The notes: generated by a model not told the origin, from the letters alone. A stretch of DNA of 64,000 bases from Mycolicibacter sp. MU0102 (GCF_963378105.1 NZ_OY726398.1:868001-932000); one strand, 5' to 3'. Shown: positions 24,296 to 33,605, counted from the first letter of the stretch. Program-made: numbers and translations.

Positions 24296-25048
24296 ATGAA
24301 GATCGCGGTTGCCGGCGGTACCGGCAAGACCGGACGCAAAGTAGTCGAGCATCTCCACAGCCAGGGCCACCACCCAGTGATCCTCGCCCGCGCCCACGGG
24401 GTCGACCTGATCCAGAACACCGGAATCGATGCCGCGCTCGACGGCGTCGAGGCCGTCATCGACGTCTCCGACTTCGCGACCATGAACGCCAAGAAGGCAC
24501 AGGCCTCCTTCGGCGCAGCCACCACCAATCTGCTGGCCGCCGCGCAGCGCAACGGAGTTCGCCACCACGTCACGCTGTCGATCATCGGCATTGACCGAGC
24601 AACCAGCGGCTACTACCAAGGCAAACTGCGGCAAGAGGAAGTGGTGAAGGCCGGCGCCGTCCCGTGGACGATTCTGCGGGCAGCCCAGTTTCACGAATTC
24701 GCCGACCAAGTCCTGGCGCAGGTGCCCGGGCCGATCGCCCTGGTGCCGAAAATGCAGTCGCAACCGATCGCGGTCAGCGAAGTCGCCGCTCACCTGTGCG
24801 GCCTGGTCACCGGCGAACCCCAGCAGATGGCACCCGAACTCGCCGGCCCCCGCGTGGAATCGGTCGTCGACATGGTTCGGCAGCTGATCCGGCGGCGCGG
24901 GCAGCACCGGCCGGTCATCGGACTGCGGATTCCCGGTGCGGCTGGGAAGGGCATGGCAAACGGCGCGCTGCTGCCGACCCAGCCCGGGCCCCGCGGCCAC
25001 CAAACCTATGCCGAGTGGCTGGCCGCGCTCACACAGGACAACAGGTAA
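24296..25048 (+). CDS. NAD(P)-binding (NmrA/atypical SDR) protein
   Basis: 250 aa. It starts with the Rossmann motif KIAVAGGTGKTGRKVV (GGTGxxG), typical of NmrA-like/atypical SDRs. There is no classical YxxxK pair in register; YYQGKLRQEE follows near residue 105. Such proteins act as sugar-nucleotide or isoflavone-type reductases or as NADP sensors. It follows the oxidoreductase by 27 bp with an AAGGA ribosome site, so it is probably co-transcribed. Confidence 0.75.
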   Translation: MKIAVAGGTGKTGRKVVEHLHSQGHHPVILARAHGVDLIQNTGIDAALDGVEAVIDVSDFATMNAKKAQASFGAATTNLLAAAQRNGVRHHVTLSIIGIDRATSGYYQGKLRQEEVVKAGAVPWTILRAAQFHEFADQVLAQVPGPIALVPKMQSQPIAVSEVAAHLCGLVTGEPQQMAPELAGPRVESVVDMVRQLIRRRGQHRPVIGLRIPGAAGKGMANGALLPTQPGPRGHQTYAEWLAALTQDNR

Positions 25049-25057
25049 GGAAACCGG

Positions 25058-25519
25058 ATGTCACAAACGCGCCCGCCGCGTCGTCAACCGAGCATGAATC
25101 CCAACGTGCATCGCGTATGCCTCATCTTGTTGACCATCGTCGGCATCAGCCTCGGAGCGTGGGCATACTTCGCTCCGCTGAACTGGTACAGCACATTCCC
25201 CGGCATGGGCATGCACTGGTTGCCGGTGCTCGGCCCGTACAACGAGCATTTCGTGAAAGACGTCGGCTCCTTGTTCTCCGGGCTCGCGGTGCTCAGCGCC
25301 CTGGCGCTGTACTACCTGGGCAACCGGCCCGTCGTCGTGATCACGGGGGTCAGCTGGTCGGTCTTCAATGTGCTGCACCTGATCTACCACGTCGGCATGC
25401 TGCACATGTACGGCCCGCGTGATGCGGTACTGAACGTCGTCAGCCTCAGCCTGCTGCTGGTGTTGTCGCTGACCCTGCTCATCCCCGCACGCAGCCGCGC
25501 CACCGAGGATCACGCATGA
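25058..25519 (+). CDS. Four-helix membrane protein
   Basis: 153 aa. Four hydrophobic segments lie at about 20-38, 69-87, 92-112 and 124-143, and the N-terminus is short and basic. Conserved-looking polar residues HFVKDVGS and NVLHLIYHVGML sit at helix ends, as in DoxX/DUF-type quinone-linked membrane proteins. It is not clearly assignable. It is sandwiched between redox genes and overlaps the next start by 4 bp (ATGA), so it likely supports the same oxidation pathway in the membrane. Confidence 0.68.
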   Translation: MSQTRPPRRQPSMNPNVHRVCLILLTIVGISLGAWAYFAPLNWYSTFPGMGMHWLPVLGPYNEHFVKDVGSLFSGLAVLSALALYYLGNRPVVVITGVSWSVFNVLHLIYHVGMLHMYGPRDAVLNVVSLSLLLVLSLTLLIPARSRATEDHA

Positions 25520-27195
25520 CATACGACTACGACGTTGTGGTGATCGGTTCGGGATTCGGCGGCAGCGTCGCGGCGCTGCGGCTGACCGAGAAGGGTTATC
25601 GCGTCGGTGTGTTGGACATGGGCCGCCGCTGGGCCCCCGCCGATTTCCCGCCCAACAACTGGCACGTACGCAAGGCGATGTGGGCACCGAAACTGGGCTG
25701 CTTCGGTCCGCAACGGCTGACCGTGCTGGGTAAGACGTTCATCGCCAGCGCCGTTGGGGTCGGCGGCGGGTCGTTGATCTACGGCAACACCCTCTACGAG
25801 CCTTTGGAACGGTTCTTTCATGACCCGCAGTGGGCGCACATCACCGACTGGAAGTCCGAGCTGGCGCCGTATTACGAACAGGCCCGCCGGATGCTCGGGG
25901 TGACGCCTACCCCGCACACCACCCCGGCCGATGAGGTGCTGCTGGCCGTGGCCCGCGACCTGGGGGTCGAGCACACCTACCACCCGACCAACGTCGGAGT
26001 CTTCTTCGGCGACGAACCCGGCAAAACCGTTGCGGACCCGTTCTTCGGCGGGGCAGGGCCGGACCGCGCCGGCTGCATCGGTTGCGCGCAGTGCTTCACC
26101 GGTTGCCCGCACAACGCGAAGAACACCACCGAGACCAATTACCTGTATCTGGCCGAGCGCGCCGGCGCCCAGATCCACCCGATGACGATGGTCACCGATG
26201 TGCGCCCCGACGGCGACGGGGGCTATGTGGTCAGCACGGTGCGCACCGGCCGGTGGGTGCGCAAGCGCAAACGGGACTTCACCGCCGGCCAGGTAGTGTT
26301 CGCCGCGGCCTCGCTGGGCACCCAGCGGCTGCTGCACCAGCTGCGCGACACCGGATCATTGCCGCATCTCTCGCCGCGCCTGGGCGAGCTGACTCGCACC
26401 AATTCCGAAGAGGTGCCGGTGGTGTTCACGCCCGATCGTGACGACTTCGCCCAAGGCGTGGCGATCACCTCGTCGATCCACCCGGAGGCCAACACCCACG
26501 TCGAGGTATGCCGCTACGGCAAGGGGTCCAACCTGTTGTCGATGATGGGCACCCATCTGATTGACGGCGGACCGTGGCGATTTGCCCGGCTGATGCTGAC
26601 CATTGCACGCCACCCGGCGATGATGTTGCACAGCATGTTCCCCCGCAACGCCTCATCGCACTCGATCATCGTGCTGGTGATGCAATCGCTGGACAACTCG
26701 CTGACCACCTACCGCAAGCGCGGCCTGTTCGGCACCCGGATGACGGCGAAACAGGGTGTGGGTGAACCCAATCCGGATTGGATCCCGACCGCCCACGATG
26801 TGGCTCGCCGAATGGCCGAAAAGGTCGGCGGAATAGCGGGCGGCACCTACCTCGATGCGCTCAACATCCCGTTGACCGCGCACTTCATCGGCGGTTGCCC
26901 GATCGGTGAATCCGCGGATACCGGGGTCATCGACCCCTATCAGCGCGCCTACGGACATCCGGGCGTGCACGTGGTCGACGGGTCGGCGATCACCGCCAAC
27001 CTGGGCGTGAACCCGTCGTTCACCATCACCGCGCAAGCCGAGCGGGCGATGGCGTTGTGGCCCAACAACGGTGAGCCTGATTCCCGCCCGCCGCTGGGCC
27101 AGCCGTATCGGCGCATCGCGCCGGTGGCCCCGCGCCATCCGACCGTTCCCGAAGGGGCGCCGGGCGCGTTGCGGTTGCCGCTGTCGCCGGCCTGA
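25516..27195 (+). CDS. FAD-dependent GMC oxidoreductase (cholesterol-oxidase-like)
   Basis: 559 aa. The FAD motif VVIGSGFGGSVAALRL is at residues 8-23. A GxGGGS flavin-contact loop (VGVGGGSLIYGN) follows, then a short iron-sulphur-like CIGCAQCFTGCPHNAK segment (about 192-207). The C-terminal GMC-type motif is HFIGGCPIG ... GVHVVDGSAITANLGVNPS. The arrangement resembles mycobacterial ChoD (Rv3409c), annotated as cholesterol oxidase. Whether the natural substrate is a sterol is not certain. It is the last gene of the 22.3-27.2 kb run. Confidence 0.82.
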   Translation: MTYDYDVVVIGSGFGGSVAALRLTEKGYRVGVLDMGRRWAPADFPPNNWHVRKAMWAPKLGCFGPQRLTVLGKTFIASAVGVGGGSLIYGNTLYEPLERFFHDPQWAHITDWKSELAPYYEQARRMLGVTPTPHTTPADEVLLAVARDLGVEHTYHPTNVGVFFGDEPGKTVADPFFGGAGPDRAGCIGCAQCFTGCPHNAKNTTETNYLYLAERAGAQIHPMTMVTDVRPDGDGGYVVSTVRTGRWVRKRKRDFTAGQVVFAAASLGTQRLLHQLRDTGSLPHLSPRLGELTRTNSEEVPVVFTPDRDDFAQGVAITSSIHPEANTHVEVCRYGKGSNLLSMMGTHLIDGGPWRFARLMLTIARHPAMMLHSMFPRNASSHSIIVLVMQSLDNSLTTYRKRGLFGTRMTAKQGVGEPNPDWIPTAHDVARRMAEKVGGIAGGTYLDALNIPLTAHFIGGCPIGESADTGVIDPYQRAYGHPGVHVVDGSAITANLGVNPSFTITAQAERAMALWPNNGEPDSRPPLGQPYRRIAPVAPRHPTVPEGAPGALRLPLSPA

Positions 27196-27213
27196 GGGCT
27201 CGGGCTTCGCAGA

Positions 27214-28557
27214 ATGCCGGTCCTGCTGTGGTATCGCCGCGATCTGCGGGTGGGTGATCTGCCGGCCCTGTCGGCTGCGATCGCCGACGACCCCGAGGTG
27301 CTGTGTTGTTTTGTGCTGGACCCGCGGCTGGAGACCTCGTCGGGGCAGCGCCGACTACAGTTCCTCGGTGACTGTCTGAGGCATCTGCGCGACGACCTCG
27401 ACGGCCGGCTGTTGATCACCCGCGGGCTCCCGCAGCAGCGGATCCCACAGCTCGCCGCCGAGATCTCGGCGACGGCCGTGCACGTCTCGGACGATTTCGC
27501 ACCGTTCGGGCGCCGTCGTGACCAGCGGGTCCGAGCCGCGCTCAGCCAGATCCCGCTGGTGGCAACCGGATCGCCCTACCTGATCTCGCCGGGCCGGGTC
27601 GTGAAAGACGACGGCAGCCCGTATCGGGTCTTCACGCCGTTCTTTCGGCGGTGGCGCGAACACGGCTGGCGCCGTCCGGCGCTGTCACGCTCCGAATCGG
27701 CGCACTGGATCGACCCCACGGCGCTGTCCGGCAAGGGTGCGCAACCGGTGGAGATCCCCGACTTCGGCGGACCGGCCGATGTCCCGGCCGGGGAAGCCGC
27801 CGCGCGTGAGCATTGGAAAGCGTTTGTGGCCAGCGGGTTAGACCGCTACGACCAAGACCGCGACCTGCTCGGCCGTAACGGGGCTAGTCGGATGTCGGCC
27901 TACCTGAAGTTCGGCAACATCCACCCGCGCACCATGGCCGCCGACCTCGACCACAGCCCAGGGGAGGCAGCCTATTTGCGGCAGTTGGCCTTCCGGGATT
28001 TCTACGCCGCGGTGCTGCACCACTGGCCACGCAGTGCCTGGGAAAACTGGAACACCGAGTTCGACGCGATCCAGACCGATACCGACGCCGAGGCGCAACG
28101 GCGCTTCGAGCGCTGGAAGGCCGGGACAACGGGCTTTCCCCTTGTCGACGCGGGCATGCGTGAACTGCTCGCCACCGGATTCATGCACAACCGAGCGCGA
28201 ATGATCGTGGCCTCCTTTCTGGTCAAGGACCTGCACCTGCCCTGGCAGTGGGGTGCCCGCTGGTTTCTGGATCAGTTGGTCGACGGCGATCTGGCCAACA
28301 ATCAGCATGGCTGGCAATGGTGTGCGGGCACCGGAACCGATGCGTCGCCGTACTTTCGGGTGTTCAATCCGACGCTGCAGGGCCGAAAGTTCGATTCCGA
28401 CGGGTCCTACGTGCGTCGCTGGGTTCCGGAGTTGGCCGATGTCACCGATGCCCACCTAGTGCGGTGCGGGCGCCCCCCGGGTTACCCGGAGCCGATCGTC
28501 GACCATGGTCACGAGCGCGCCGAGGCGCTGCGCCGGTATCAACGGATCAGTACGTAG
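27214..28557 (+). CDS. phrB: Deoxyribodipyrimidine photolyase
   Basis: 447 aa. The N-terminal Rossmann-type chromophore domain begins LLWYRRDLRVGDLPAL. The C-terminal FAD domain has the NRARMIVASFLVKDL and WQWCAGTGTDASPYFR motifs of class I CPD photolyases, including the Trp residues of the electron path. The enzyme splits UV pyrimidine dimers with blue light and FADH. It starts at ATG 27214, 18 bp after the oxidase gene. The stop overlaps the convergent epimerase gene by 11 bp. Confidence 0.92.
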   Translation: MPVLLWYRRDLRVGDLPALSAAIADDPEVLCCFVLDPRLETSSGQRRLQFLGDCLRHLRDDLDGRLLITRGLPQQRIPQLAAEISATAVHVSDDFAPFGRRRDQRVRAALSQIPLVATGSPYLISPGRVVKDDGSPYRVFTPFFRRWREHGWRRPALSRSESAHWIDPTALSGKGAQPVEIPDFGGPADVPAGEAAAREHWKAFVASGLDRYDQDRDLLGRNGASRMSAYLKFGNIHPRTMAADLDHSPGEAAYLRQLAFRDFYAAVLHHWPRSAWENWNTEFDAIQTDTDAEAQRRFERWKAGTTGFPLVDAGMRELLATGFMHNRARMIVASFLVKDLHLPWQWGARWFLDQLVDGDLANNQHGWQWCAGTGTDASPYFRVFNPTLQGRKFDSDGSYVRRWVPELADVTDAHLVRCGRPPGYPEPIVDHGHERAEALRRYQRIST

Positions 28558-29914
28558 CGCCGCCGGCACGCCCCAACAGATGCCGCAGTAGCGGTTCGAG
28601 TTCGCGGGAACGGAAACGATGTTCGGCCCGGCTCAGACGCGCCGGCAGTACTCGCTGGCTCGCGCAGGCCAGTTCGCGCGCGCCTTGGGCGCCGAGCAGC
28701 AGGCGTGGCCCCAGTTCCGGCACCGGAAGAATCGTGGGCCGGCGCAGCACGCGTCCCAGTGTCTCGGTGTACTCGCTGTTTCGTACCGGATGCGGAGCGA
28801 CGGCGTTCACCGGTCCAGAAAGCCCGGTGTCCCACAGGGCTCGGTGATAGATGTCGATCAGGTCGTCGATCCCGATCCAGGGCAGCCATTGTCGGCCGCT
28901 GCCCAACCGACCGCCCAGGCCCGCGGCGAACAGCGGCCGCATCAACCGCAGCGTCCCGCCGCGCGGCGACTGCACTATGCCGGTGCGAACGCGCACGACG
29001 CGCTTCCCCGACTTCTCCGCCGGCGCCAGCGCATCCTCCCAGTCGGCGACGACGTCGGCCAGGTAACCGTCCCCGCGCTGACTGTCCTCGGTGAGGACAT
29101 CGTCGCCGCGGTCATAGCCGTAATAGCCGACCGCCGAAGCACAGATCAGGGTGCTAGGCCCGGCAGCCGTGGCGGCAACGAGCTCGGCGAGTCTGCGCGT
29201 CGGACCGATTCTGCTGTCGCGGATCACCCGGCGATGCTGTGCGGTGAAGCGTCCCGCGATCGACGCACCGGCCAGATGAATCACCGCATCGATGCCGGCC
29301 AGCAGATCGCGATCCGGATCGTCGGGATTCCACTGCCGCTCGTCGGGGTTGCCGGCGGTGCGCCGCACCAGCCGGATCACCCGATGCCCCCCGGTGCTCA
29401 AGAAAGCCGTCAGCGCCGAACCCACCAGCCCGGATGCGCCGCTGACCGCCACCGTAAGAGGCTGTAGGCCATGGGCTTTGGCGCGCTGGTGCGCCGCGAG
29501 GTCATCGGCAAGCTGGCGATGCCGATAGACGAACATCGGCCGCAGCAACGCCCCGGGCACCGGCGTGTCGACCCGGTCGGTCATCAGCGTCCAGCCGCCG
29601 CCGAGATCGTCGAACTCGTGGATGTGTTGCCACTTCATCACCCACCTCGCCGGAAGTGACGCCAGGCCGCCGCTGCCGAGCTCGTCGGCGAATTGCCGGG
29701 GCGGGTCATAGCCGCTCGCCTGGTGTTCGGCCACCCAGCGCAGCCCACCCGGCAGAGCCAGTTCGGCGGTGCCGTCGCGCAGCGAGTCGGCTTCGCGTCG
29801 CAAGCGCATCGCCTGCCACGGCGGGCTCAGCCGCGTGAAGGCCCCCGGCCTGGCGTGCCAGGCGAAGACCTCGTCACGCGGTGCCTCGAGCTCGCTGGAG
29901 AAGACCAGACTCAT
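28547..29914 (-). CDS. TIGR01777-type epimerase with SRPBCC N-domain
   Basis: 455 aa. Residues 1 to about 150 form an SRPBCC/START-like domain (SSELEAPRDEVFAWHARPGAFTRL). From about 153 a Rossmann epimerase domain starts with VAVSGASGLVGSAL, and YYGYDRGDD contributes the nucleotide-sugar-epimerase-like active site. This fusion is known in actinobacteria as the YfcH/SulA-like family, of unknown substrate. The ATG at 29914 is the first in the frame. It is monocistronic on the minus strand. Confidence 0.85.
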   Translation of the reverse strand: MSLVFSSELEAPRDEVFAWHARPGAFTRLSPPWQAMRLRREADSLRDGTAELALPGGLRWVAEHQASGYDPPRQFADELGSGGLASLPARWVMKWQHIHEFDDLGGGWTLMTDRVDTPVPGALLRPMFVYRHRQLADDLAAHQRAKAHGLQPLTVAVSGASGLVGSALTAFLSTGGHRVIRLVRRTAGNPDERQWNPDDPDRDLLAGIDAVIHLAGASIAGRFTAQHRRVIRDSRIGPTRRLAELVAATAAGPSTLICASAVGYYGYDRGDDVLTEDSQRGDGYLADVVADWEDALAPAEKSGKRVVRVRTGIVQSPRGGTLRLMRPLFAAGLGGRLGSGRQWLPWIGIDDLIDIYHRALWDTGLSGPVNAVAPHPVRNSEYTETLGRVLRRPTILPVPELGPRLLLGAQGARELACASQRVLPARLSRAEHRFRSRELEPLLRHLLGRAGGATY

Positions 29915-29950
29915 GTCACGACGCTACCCGGATCGAGCAGTCCGCCGCCG

Positions 29951-31483
29951 CTACGAGCCGTACTGCTTGCGCAGCTGAGGTTTGACCACCTTGCCGCTGG
30001 CATTGCGGGGCAGTGCGTCGATCAGCACCAGTTCCTTCGGATGCTTGTAGCGGGCCAGGCGCTCGTTGAGGAAGGGTTCGAGGTCTTCCAGTGTCAGTGG
30101 TGCCTCGCCGGCGACTGTTGCCACTATGGCCACCGGAACCTCGCCCCACTTGTCGTGGGCACGCCCGATCACGGCGGCCTCCTGGATCAGTGGGTGCTCG
30201 AACAGTACGTTCTCCACCTCGGCGCAGTAGATGTTCTCGCCGCCGGAGATGATCATGTCCTTCTTGCGGTCGACGACGTAAACGAAGCCTTCGTCGTCGA
30301 CGCGGACCAGATCCCCGGAGTGGAACCAGTCGCCGGCGAACGCCTCGGCGGTCGCCTCGGGCTTGTTCCAGTAGCCCTGCATCATGGTCGGCCCGCGGTA
30401 GACGATCTCGCCGATCTCACCGGGTGCCACGTCGTTCATGTTCTCGTCGACGACCCGCGCCGAGATGGTCGGGATCACCTTGCCCACCGAGCCGAGTTTG
30501 CGGATCGCGTCCTTGCCCTGGAGCACGCAGGTGATGGGTGACATCTCGGTCTGGCCGAACACCGCGACGTTGAGCGCGTCCGGGAATGTCTCCGCCATGG
30601 CCCGCAGTACGGTGTCGGATGCCGGAGCCGCCCCCCAGCTGATCACTTCGAGCGCCAGGTCGCGTTGCGGCACAGTCGGATCGGCACAGATGACCTGCCA
30701 CTGAGCCGGTACGAGGAACACCGAGGTGGCGCGCTCGCTCTCCCAGGCGTCGAGGGTGTCGGTGGCGTTGAACGCACCGAGCGGGTGAATCACCGTCTTG
30801 GTGCCCAGCATCAGGTTGGGTGCGATGCTGCCCAGGCCGGCGATGTGGAACATCGGTGCGGCGCAGAAGTACACGCTGTCCGGGCTGATCTGCAGCGCCT
30901 GGATGCAGGTCAGCGACTGGGCCAGCAGGTTCGAGTGGGACAGGATGGCGCCCTTGGGACTTCCGGTGGTTCCCGAGGTGTACATGATCAGGGCCGGGGT
31001 GTCTTCGGGAACGTCAGCGCCGGGGTGCGGGTCGCCCGGCTCGGCGATCAGCGATTCGTAGTCGTCGCCGAGAACCACGGCCACGTCGAGTCCGGGGGTG
31101 TTCTTGCGGACGGCCTCCATCAGCGGTGCCAGCAGCTGATCGGTGATGACGCCCTTGGCGCCGCTGTCGGTGACGATGTAGCTGATCTCGGGGTCGGTGA
31201 GGCGGAAGTTGACCGGTACGGCGATGGCACCCAGGGCGTTGATCGCCAAGGTCGCCTCGATGTATTCGGTGTGGTTGAGCATCACGATCAGCACCCGGTC
31301 GCCGAAGGAGATGCCGCGCCGGAACAGTGCCCCGGCCAGGCGCTCGGAGCGATCGTGCAGTTGTTGCCAGGTGGTGTCGTTGCCGCGACAGCGGAAGGCA
31401 ACGGCGTCGGGACGCATTTCGGCGTGGGTCGCCACCTGATTCATCCAGTGGTTGCGGCGAGAACGCAGCGGCTGAGCGATCAT
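29951..31483 (-). CDS. Acyl-CoA synthetase (FadD-type)
   Basis: 510 aa, an AMP-forming acyl-CoA ligase. The P-loop-like motif YTSGTTGSPKGAIL is near residue 170, followed by WGAAPAS, FGQTEMSP and the C-terminal hinge DLVRVDDEGFVYVVDRKKDMI with catalytic Lys in the closing NASGKVVK. It activates a carboxylic acid with ATP and CoA. Chain length cannot be read. It overlaps the upstream enoyl-CoA hydratase by 4 bp (ATGA), so the two form one operon for degrading or modifying an acyl chain. Confidence 0.9.
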   Translation of the reverse strand: MIAQPLRSRRNHWMNQVATHAEMRPDAVAFRCRGNDTTWQQLHDRSERLAGALFRRGISFGDRVLIVMLNHTEYIEATLAINALGAIAVPVNFRLTDPEISYIVTDSGAKGVITDQLLAPLMEAVRKNTPGLDVAVVLGDDYESLIAEPGDPHPGADVPEDTPALIMYTSGTTGSPKGAILSHSNLLAQSLTCIQALQISPDSVYFCAAPMFHIAGLGSIAPNLMLGTKTVIHPLGAFNATDTLDAWESERATSVFLVPAQWQVICADPTVPQRDLALEVISWGAAPASDTVLRAMAETFPDALNVAVFGQTEMSPITCVLQGKDAIRKLGSVGKVIPTISARVVDENMNDVAPGEIGEIVYRGPTMMQGYWNKPEATAEAFAGDWFHSGDLVRVDDEGFVYVVDRKKDMIISGGENIYCAEVENVLFEHPLIQEAAVIGRAHDKWGEVPVAIVATVAGEAPLTLEDLEPFLNERLARYKHPKELVLIDALPRNASGKVVKPQLRKQYGS

Positions 31484-32262
31484 TCGCCGAACACCGCCTT
31501 GCGCTTCTGCAGCATCGCGGCGGCGCCCTCGAAGAAGTCGGGCGAGCCGAGCAACTCCACCTGACCGGCCTTCTCACGGGCCAGCGCGGCGTCGAGCGCT
31601 GCGAGGTTGGTGGCGTTGAGCGCACGCTTGGTCAATTCGATGGCGCGACGCGGTCCGTGGGCCAGTTTCTCGGCGGCCTCGTTGACCCGGGCGTCCAACT
31701 CCGCCTCGCCGAGCACCGCGTTGATCAGACCGGCATCGCGGGCGGCGGTCGCCGACAGACGCTCACCGAGCAGTGCCATCTCGTTGGCCACGGCCCGTCC
31801 GGCAGCGGCCGCGATCAGGGCGGTGGTGCCGCCGTCGGGCATCAGGCCGATGTTGGTGAACGACAGCAGGAAGTAGGCGCTCTCGGCGGCGTAGATCAGA
31901 TCCGCGGCCAGCGCCAGACCTACGCCGACGCCGGCGGCCGGCCCGTTGATCCGCGCGATCACCGGCACCGGGGTCTGCGCGACCGAGTTGACCAGCCGCG
32001 AGGCGCAGTCCATCACCTCCTCGGGGCTGACGCCGCCGGCCGTGGCCGACAGGTCGGCGCCGGTGCAGAAGGCCTTGCCTTCGCCGGTGATGACGATGGC
32101 CCGCACACCGGGGTCGTCGGCCGCGCCGGCGATGACGTCACCGAGGCCCGCCATGGTGGCGTAGTCGATCGCGTTGAGCCGGGCGGGGTTGGTGATCGTC
32201 ACCCGCAGCACCCGGCCGTCGCGGGTCGCGGTGAGTTTGGCGGAGCTGGCGTTCTCGGACAC
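31480..32262 (-). CDS. Enoyl-CoA hydratase/isomerase family protein
   Basis: 260 aa crotonase-fold protein. VITGEGKAFCTGADLS and the NGPAAGVGVGLALAADL segment supply the oxyanion hole. The start is GTG 32262, with no good ribosome site of its own. Instead an 11-codon ORF with a strong site ends two bases before it. It precedes the acyl-CoA synthetase by ATGA overlap. Likely role: hydration or isomerisation of an enoyl-CoA made by its partner. It is divergent from a double-TetR regulator. Confidence 0.87.
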   Translation of the reverse strand: MSENASSAKLTATRDGRVLRVTITNPARLNAIDYATMAGLGDVIAGAADDPGVRAIVITGEGKAFCTGADLSATAGGVSPEEVMDCASRLVNSVAQTPVPVIARINGPAAGVGVGLALAADLIYAAESAYFLLSFTNIGLMPDGGTTALIAAAAGRAVANEMALLGERLSATAARDAGLINAVLGEAELDARVNEAAEKLAHGPRRAIELTKRALNATNLAALDAALAREKAGQVELLGSPDFFEGAAAMLQKRKAVFGE

Positions 32263-32264
32263 GG

Positions 32265-32300
32265 TCAGACCTGCCCTTCGATGAACCGGGATTGCAACAC
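32265..32300 (-). CDS. Short upstream ORF / coupling peptide
   Basis: An 11-residue ORF (VLQSRFIEGQV) starts at GTG 32300 behind GGAGGAAG (GGAGG at 32312-32308, 7-nt spacing), and its TGA (32267-32265) leaves only 2 nt before the echA GTG. The ribosome site here is far better than that of echA, so translation of the operon may depend on coupling through this ORF. The peptide sequence is not recognised. Confidence 0.4.
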   Translation of the reverse strand: MLQSRFIEGQV

Positions 32301-32385
32301 GTCACTTCCTCCGTGGATGAAAACGTAAATTGTGGTTAACGTATGGGCGGCGGGTCCAACAGTCAACACGGGGGAGAAAATGGCC

Positions 32386-33585
32386 ATGGCTGCGGGATCG
32401 GTCACTGCGGTGCAGCGTCGCCCCAAGGACCGCAAGGCGCAGATCGTCCGTGCCGCGGCCCGTGCGTTCAGCGATCGCGGCTACCACGCGGTCGGGGTCG
32501 ACGAGATCGCCGCGGAGGTCGGTGTCTCCGGACCTGCGCTGTATCGGCACTTCGCCAACAAGTACGCGCTGCTGGTCGCGACCGCCCAGCACACGGCGGG
32601 GGTGCTGGTGAGCGCCGCTCGCTCCGCCGACGATCCGAGCCGGCCTGCGCCGGAGCGGTTGCGCGCGATCACCGCGGCGCTGATCGAGACCACGATCGGG
32701 ACGCGGCGCGAGGGCGCGTTCTATCGGTGGGAGCGGCGCTACCTGCAGCTGCCGGATCGCAAGGAAATCCGGGCCGGCTACGACGCGCTCAACGCCGCGA
32801 TCGCCGAGCCGCTGGCGGTTATGCGCCCAGAACTTCCCGAGGCCGACACGGCGATCTTGGCCGCTGCCGCCCTGAGCGTGATCGGCAGCATCTCCGCGCA
32901 CCGAACGCGGTTGCCTGCTGCCGCACTTGCGGACCTGCTCGGCGAGCTGTGCTGGGCGGTTCTCACCGTGGAGCTGCCGCCGGCGCCGTCGGGTCCTGCG
33001 CCGCGACGACCGGAGCGGGGTCTGCCCAGCACATCCAAGCGAGAACGGCTGCTCGCCGAGGCCATCCGCATGTTCGGCCAGCGCGGCTTCTACGAAGTCA
33101 GCATCGAGGAGATCGCCGCCGCGGCCGGACTGAACGGCTCCAGTGCCTACCGCTACTACCCGAGCAAGGCGGCCTTGCTGGCCGTCGCCTTCCATCGGGC
33201 CAACGGCCGCGTGCTGATGGCCATCACCGATTCCCTGGCCGAGTCGACCAGTCCAAGGCAGGCGGCCCTGCGCATCGCCGAGCGCTATACCGCACTGGCA
33301 TTCGCCGCGCCCGAGCTGATCAACATCTATTTCGCCGAGTTCGCCAACTTGCCCGAACCCGACCGAATTGAACTGCGCGGTCTGCAGCGGCAGAACGTCG
33401 ACGAATGGGCTCACCTGGTGAACCAGGCCGGCGCGGGCGATACCGAAGCGGTGTTCCGTGTCCACGCGGCGCTTGCTCTAGTCGTCGATATAGGACGCCT
33501 GGTTAACTTTGATGATCGAGACGAACAGCGGTCCCGGATTCACGCCTTGATGGCGGCTGTACTTTTCGGCACCGGCGGCCGGTGA
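32386..33585 (+). CDS. Double TetR-domain regulator
   Basis: About 399 aa with two complete TetR-type helix-turn-helix domains. The first (about 10-60) has RKAQIVRAAARAFSDRGYHAVGVDEIAAEVGVSGPALYRHFANK. The second (about 220-270) has SKRERLLAEAIRMFGQRGFYEVSIEEIAAAAGLNGSSAYRYYPSK. Each is followed by its own helical C-domain. One chain thus looks like a covalent TetR dimer. ATG 32386 is 9 nt from GGGGGAG (32370-32376) and preferred over ATG 32380 and 32332. It probably controls the divergent echA-fadD operon; AACGTA repeated 16 bp apart (about 32321-32342) is a candidate site. Confidence 0.85.
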   Translation: MAAGSVTAVQRRPKDRKAQIVRAAARAFSDRGYHAVGVDEIAAEVGVSGPALYRHFANKYALLVATAQHTAGVLVSAARSADDPSRPAPERLRAITAALIETTIGTRREGAFYRWERRYLQLPDRKEIRAGYDALNAAIAEPLAVMRPELPEADTAILAAAALSVIGSISAHRTRLPAAALADLLGELCWAVLTVELPPAPSGPAPRRPERGLPSTSKRERLLAEAIRMFGQRGFYEVSIEEIAAAAGLNGSSAYRYYPSKAALLAVAFHRANGRVLMAITDSLAESTSPRQAALRIAERYTALAFAAPELINIYFAEFANLPEPDRIELRGLQRQNVDEWAHLVNQAGAGDTEAVFRVHAALALVVDIGRLVNFDDRDEQRSRIHALMAAVLFGTGGR

Positions 33586-33605
33586 CTGCAGACCGCCAGG
33601 CTGGC

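Noticed and set aside
23135..25003. 622-codon minus-strand ORF
   Set aside because: Antisense to clearly recognisable reductase and NmrA-like genes; composition typical of a shadow frame.
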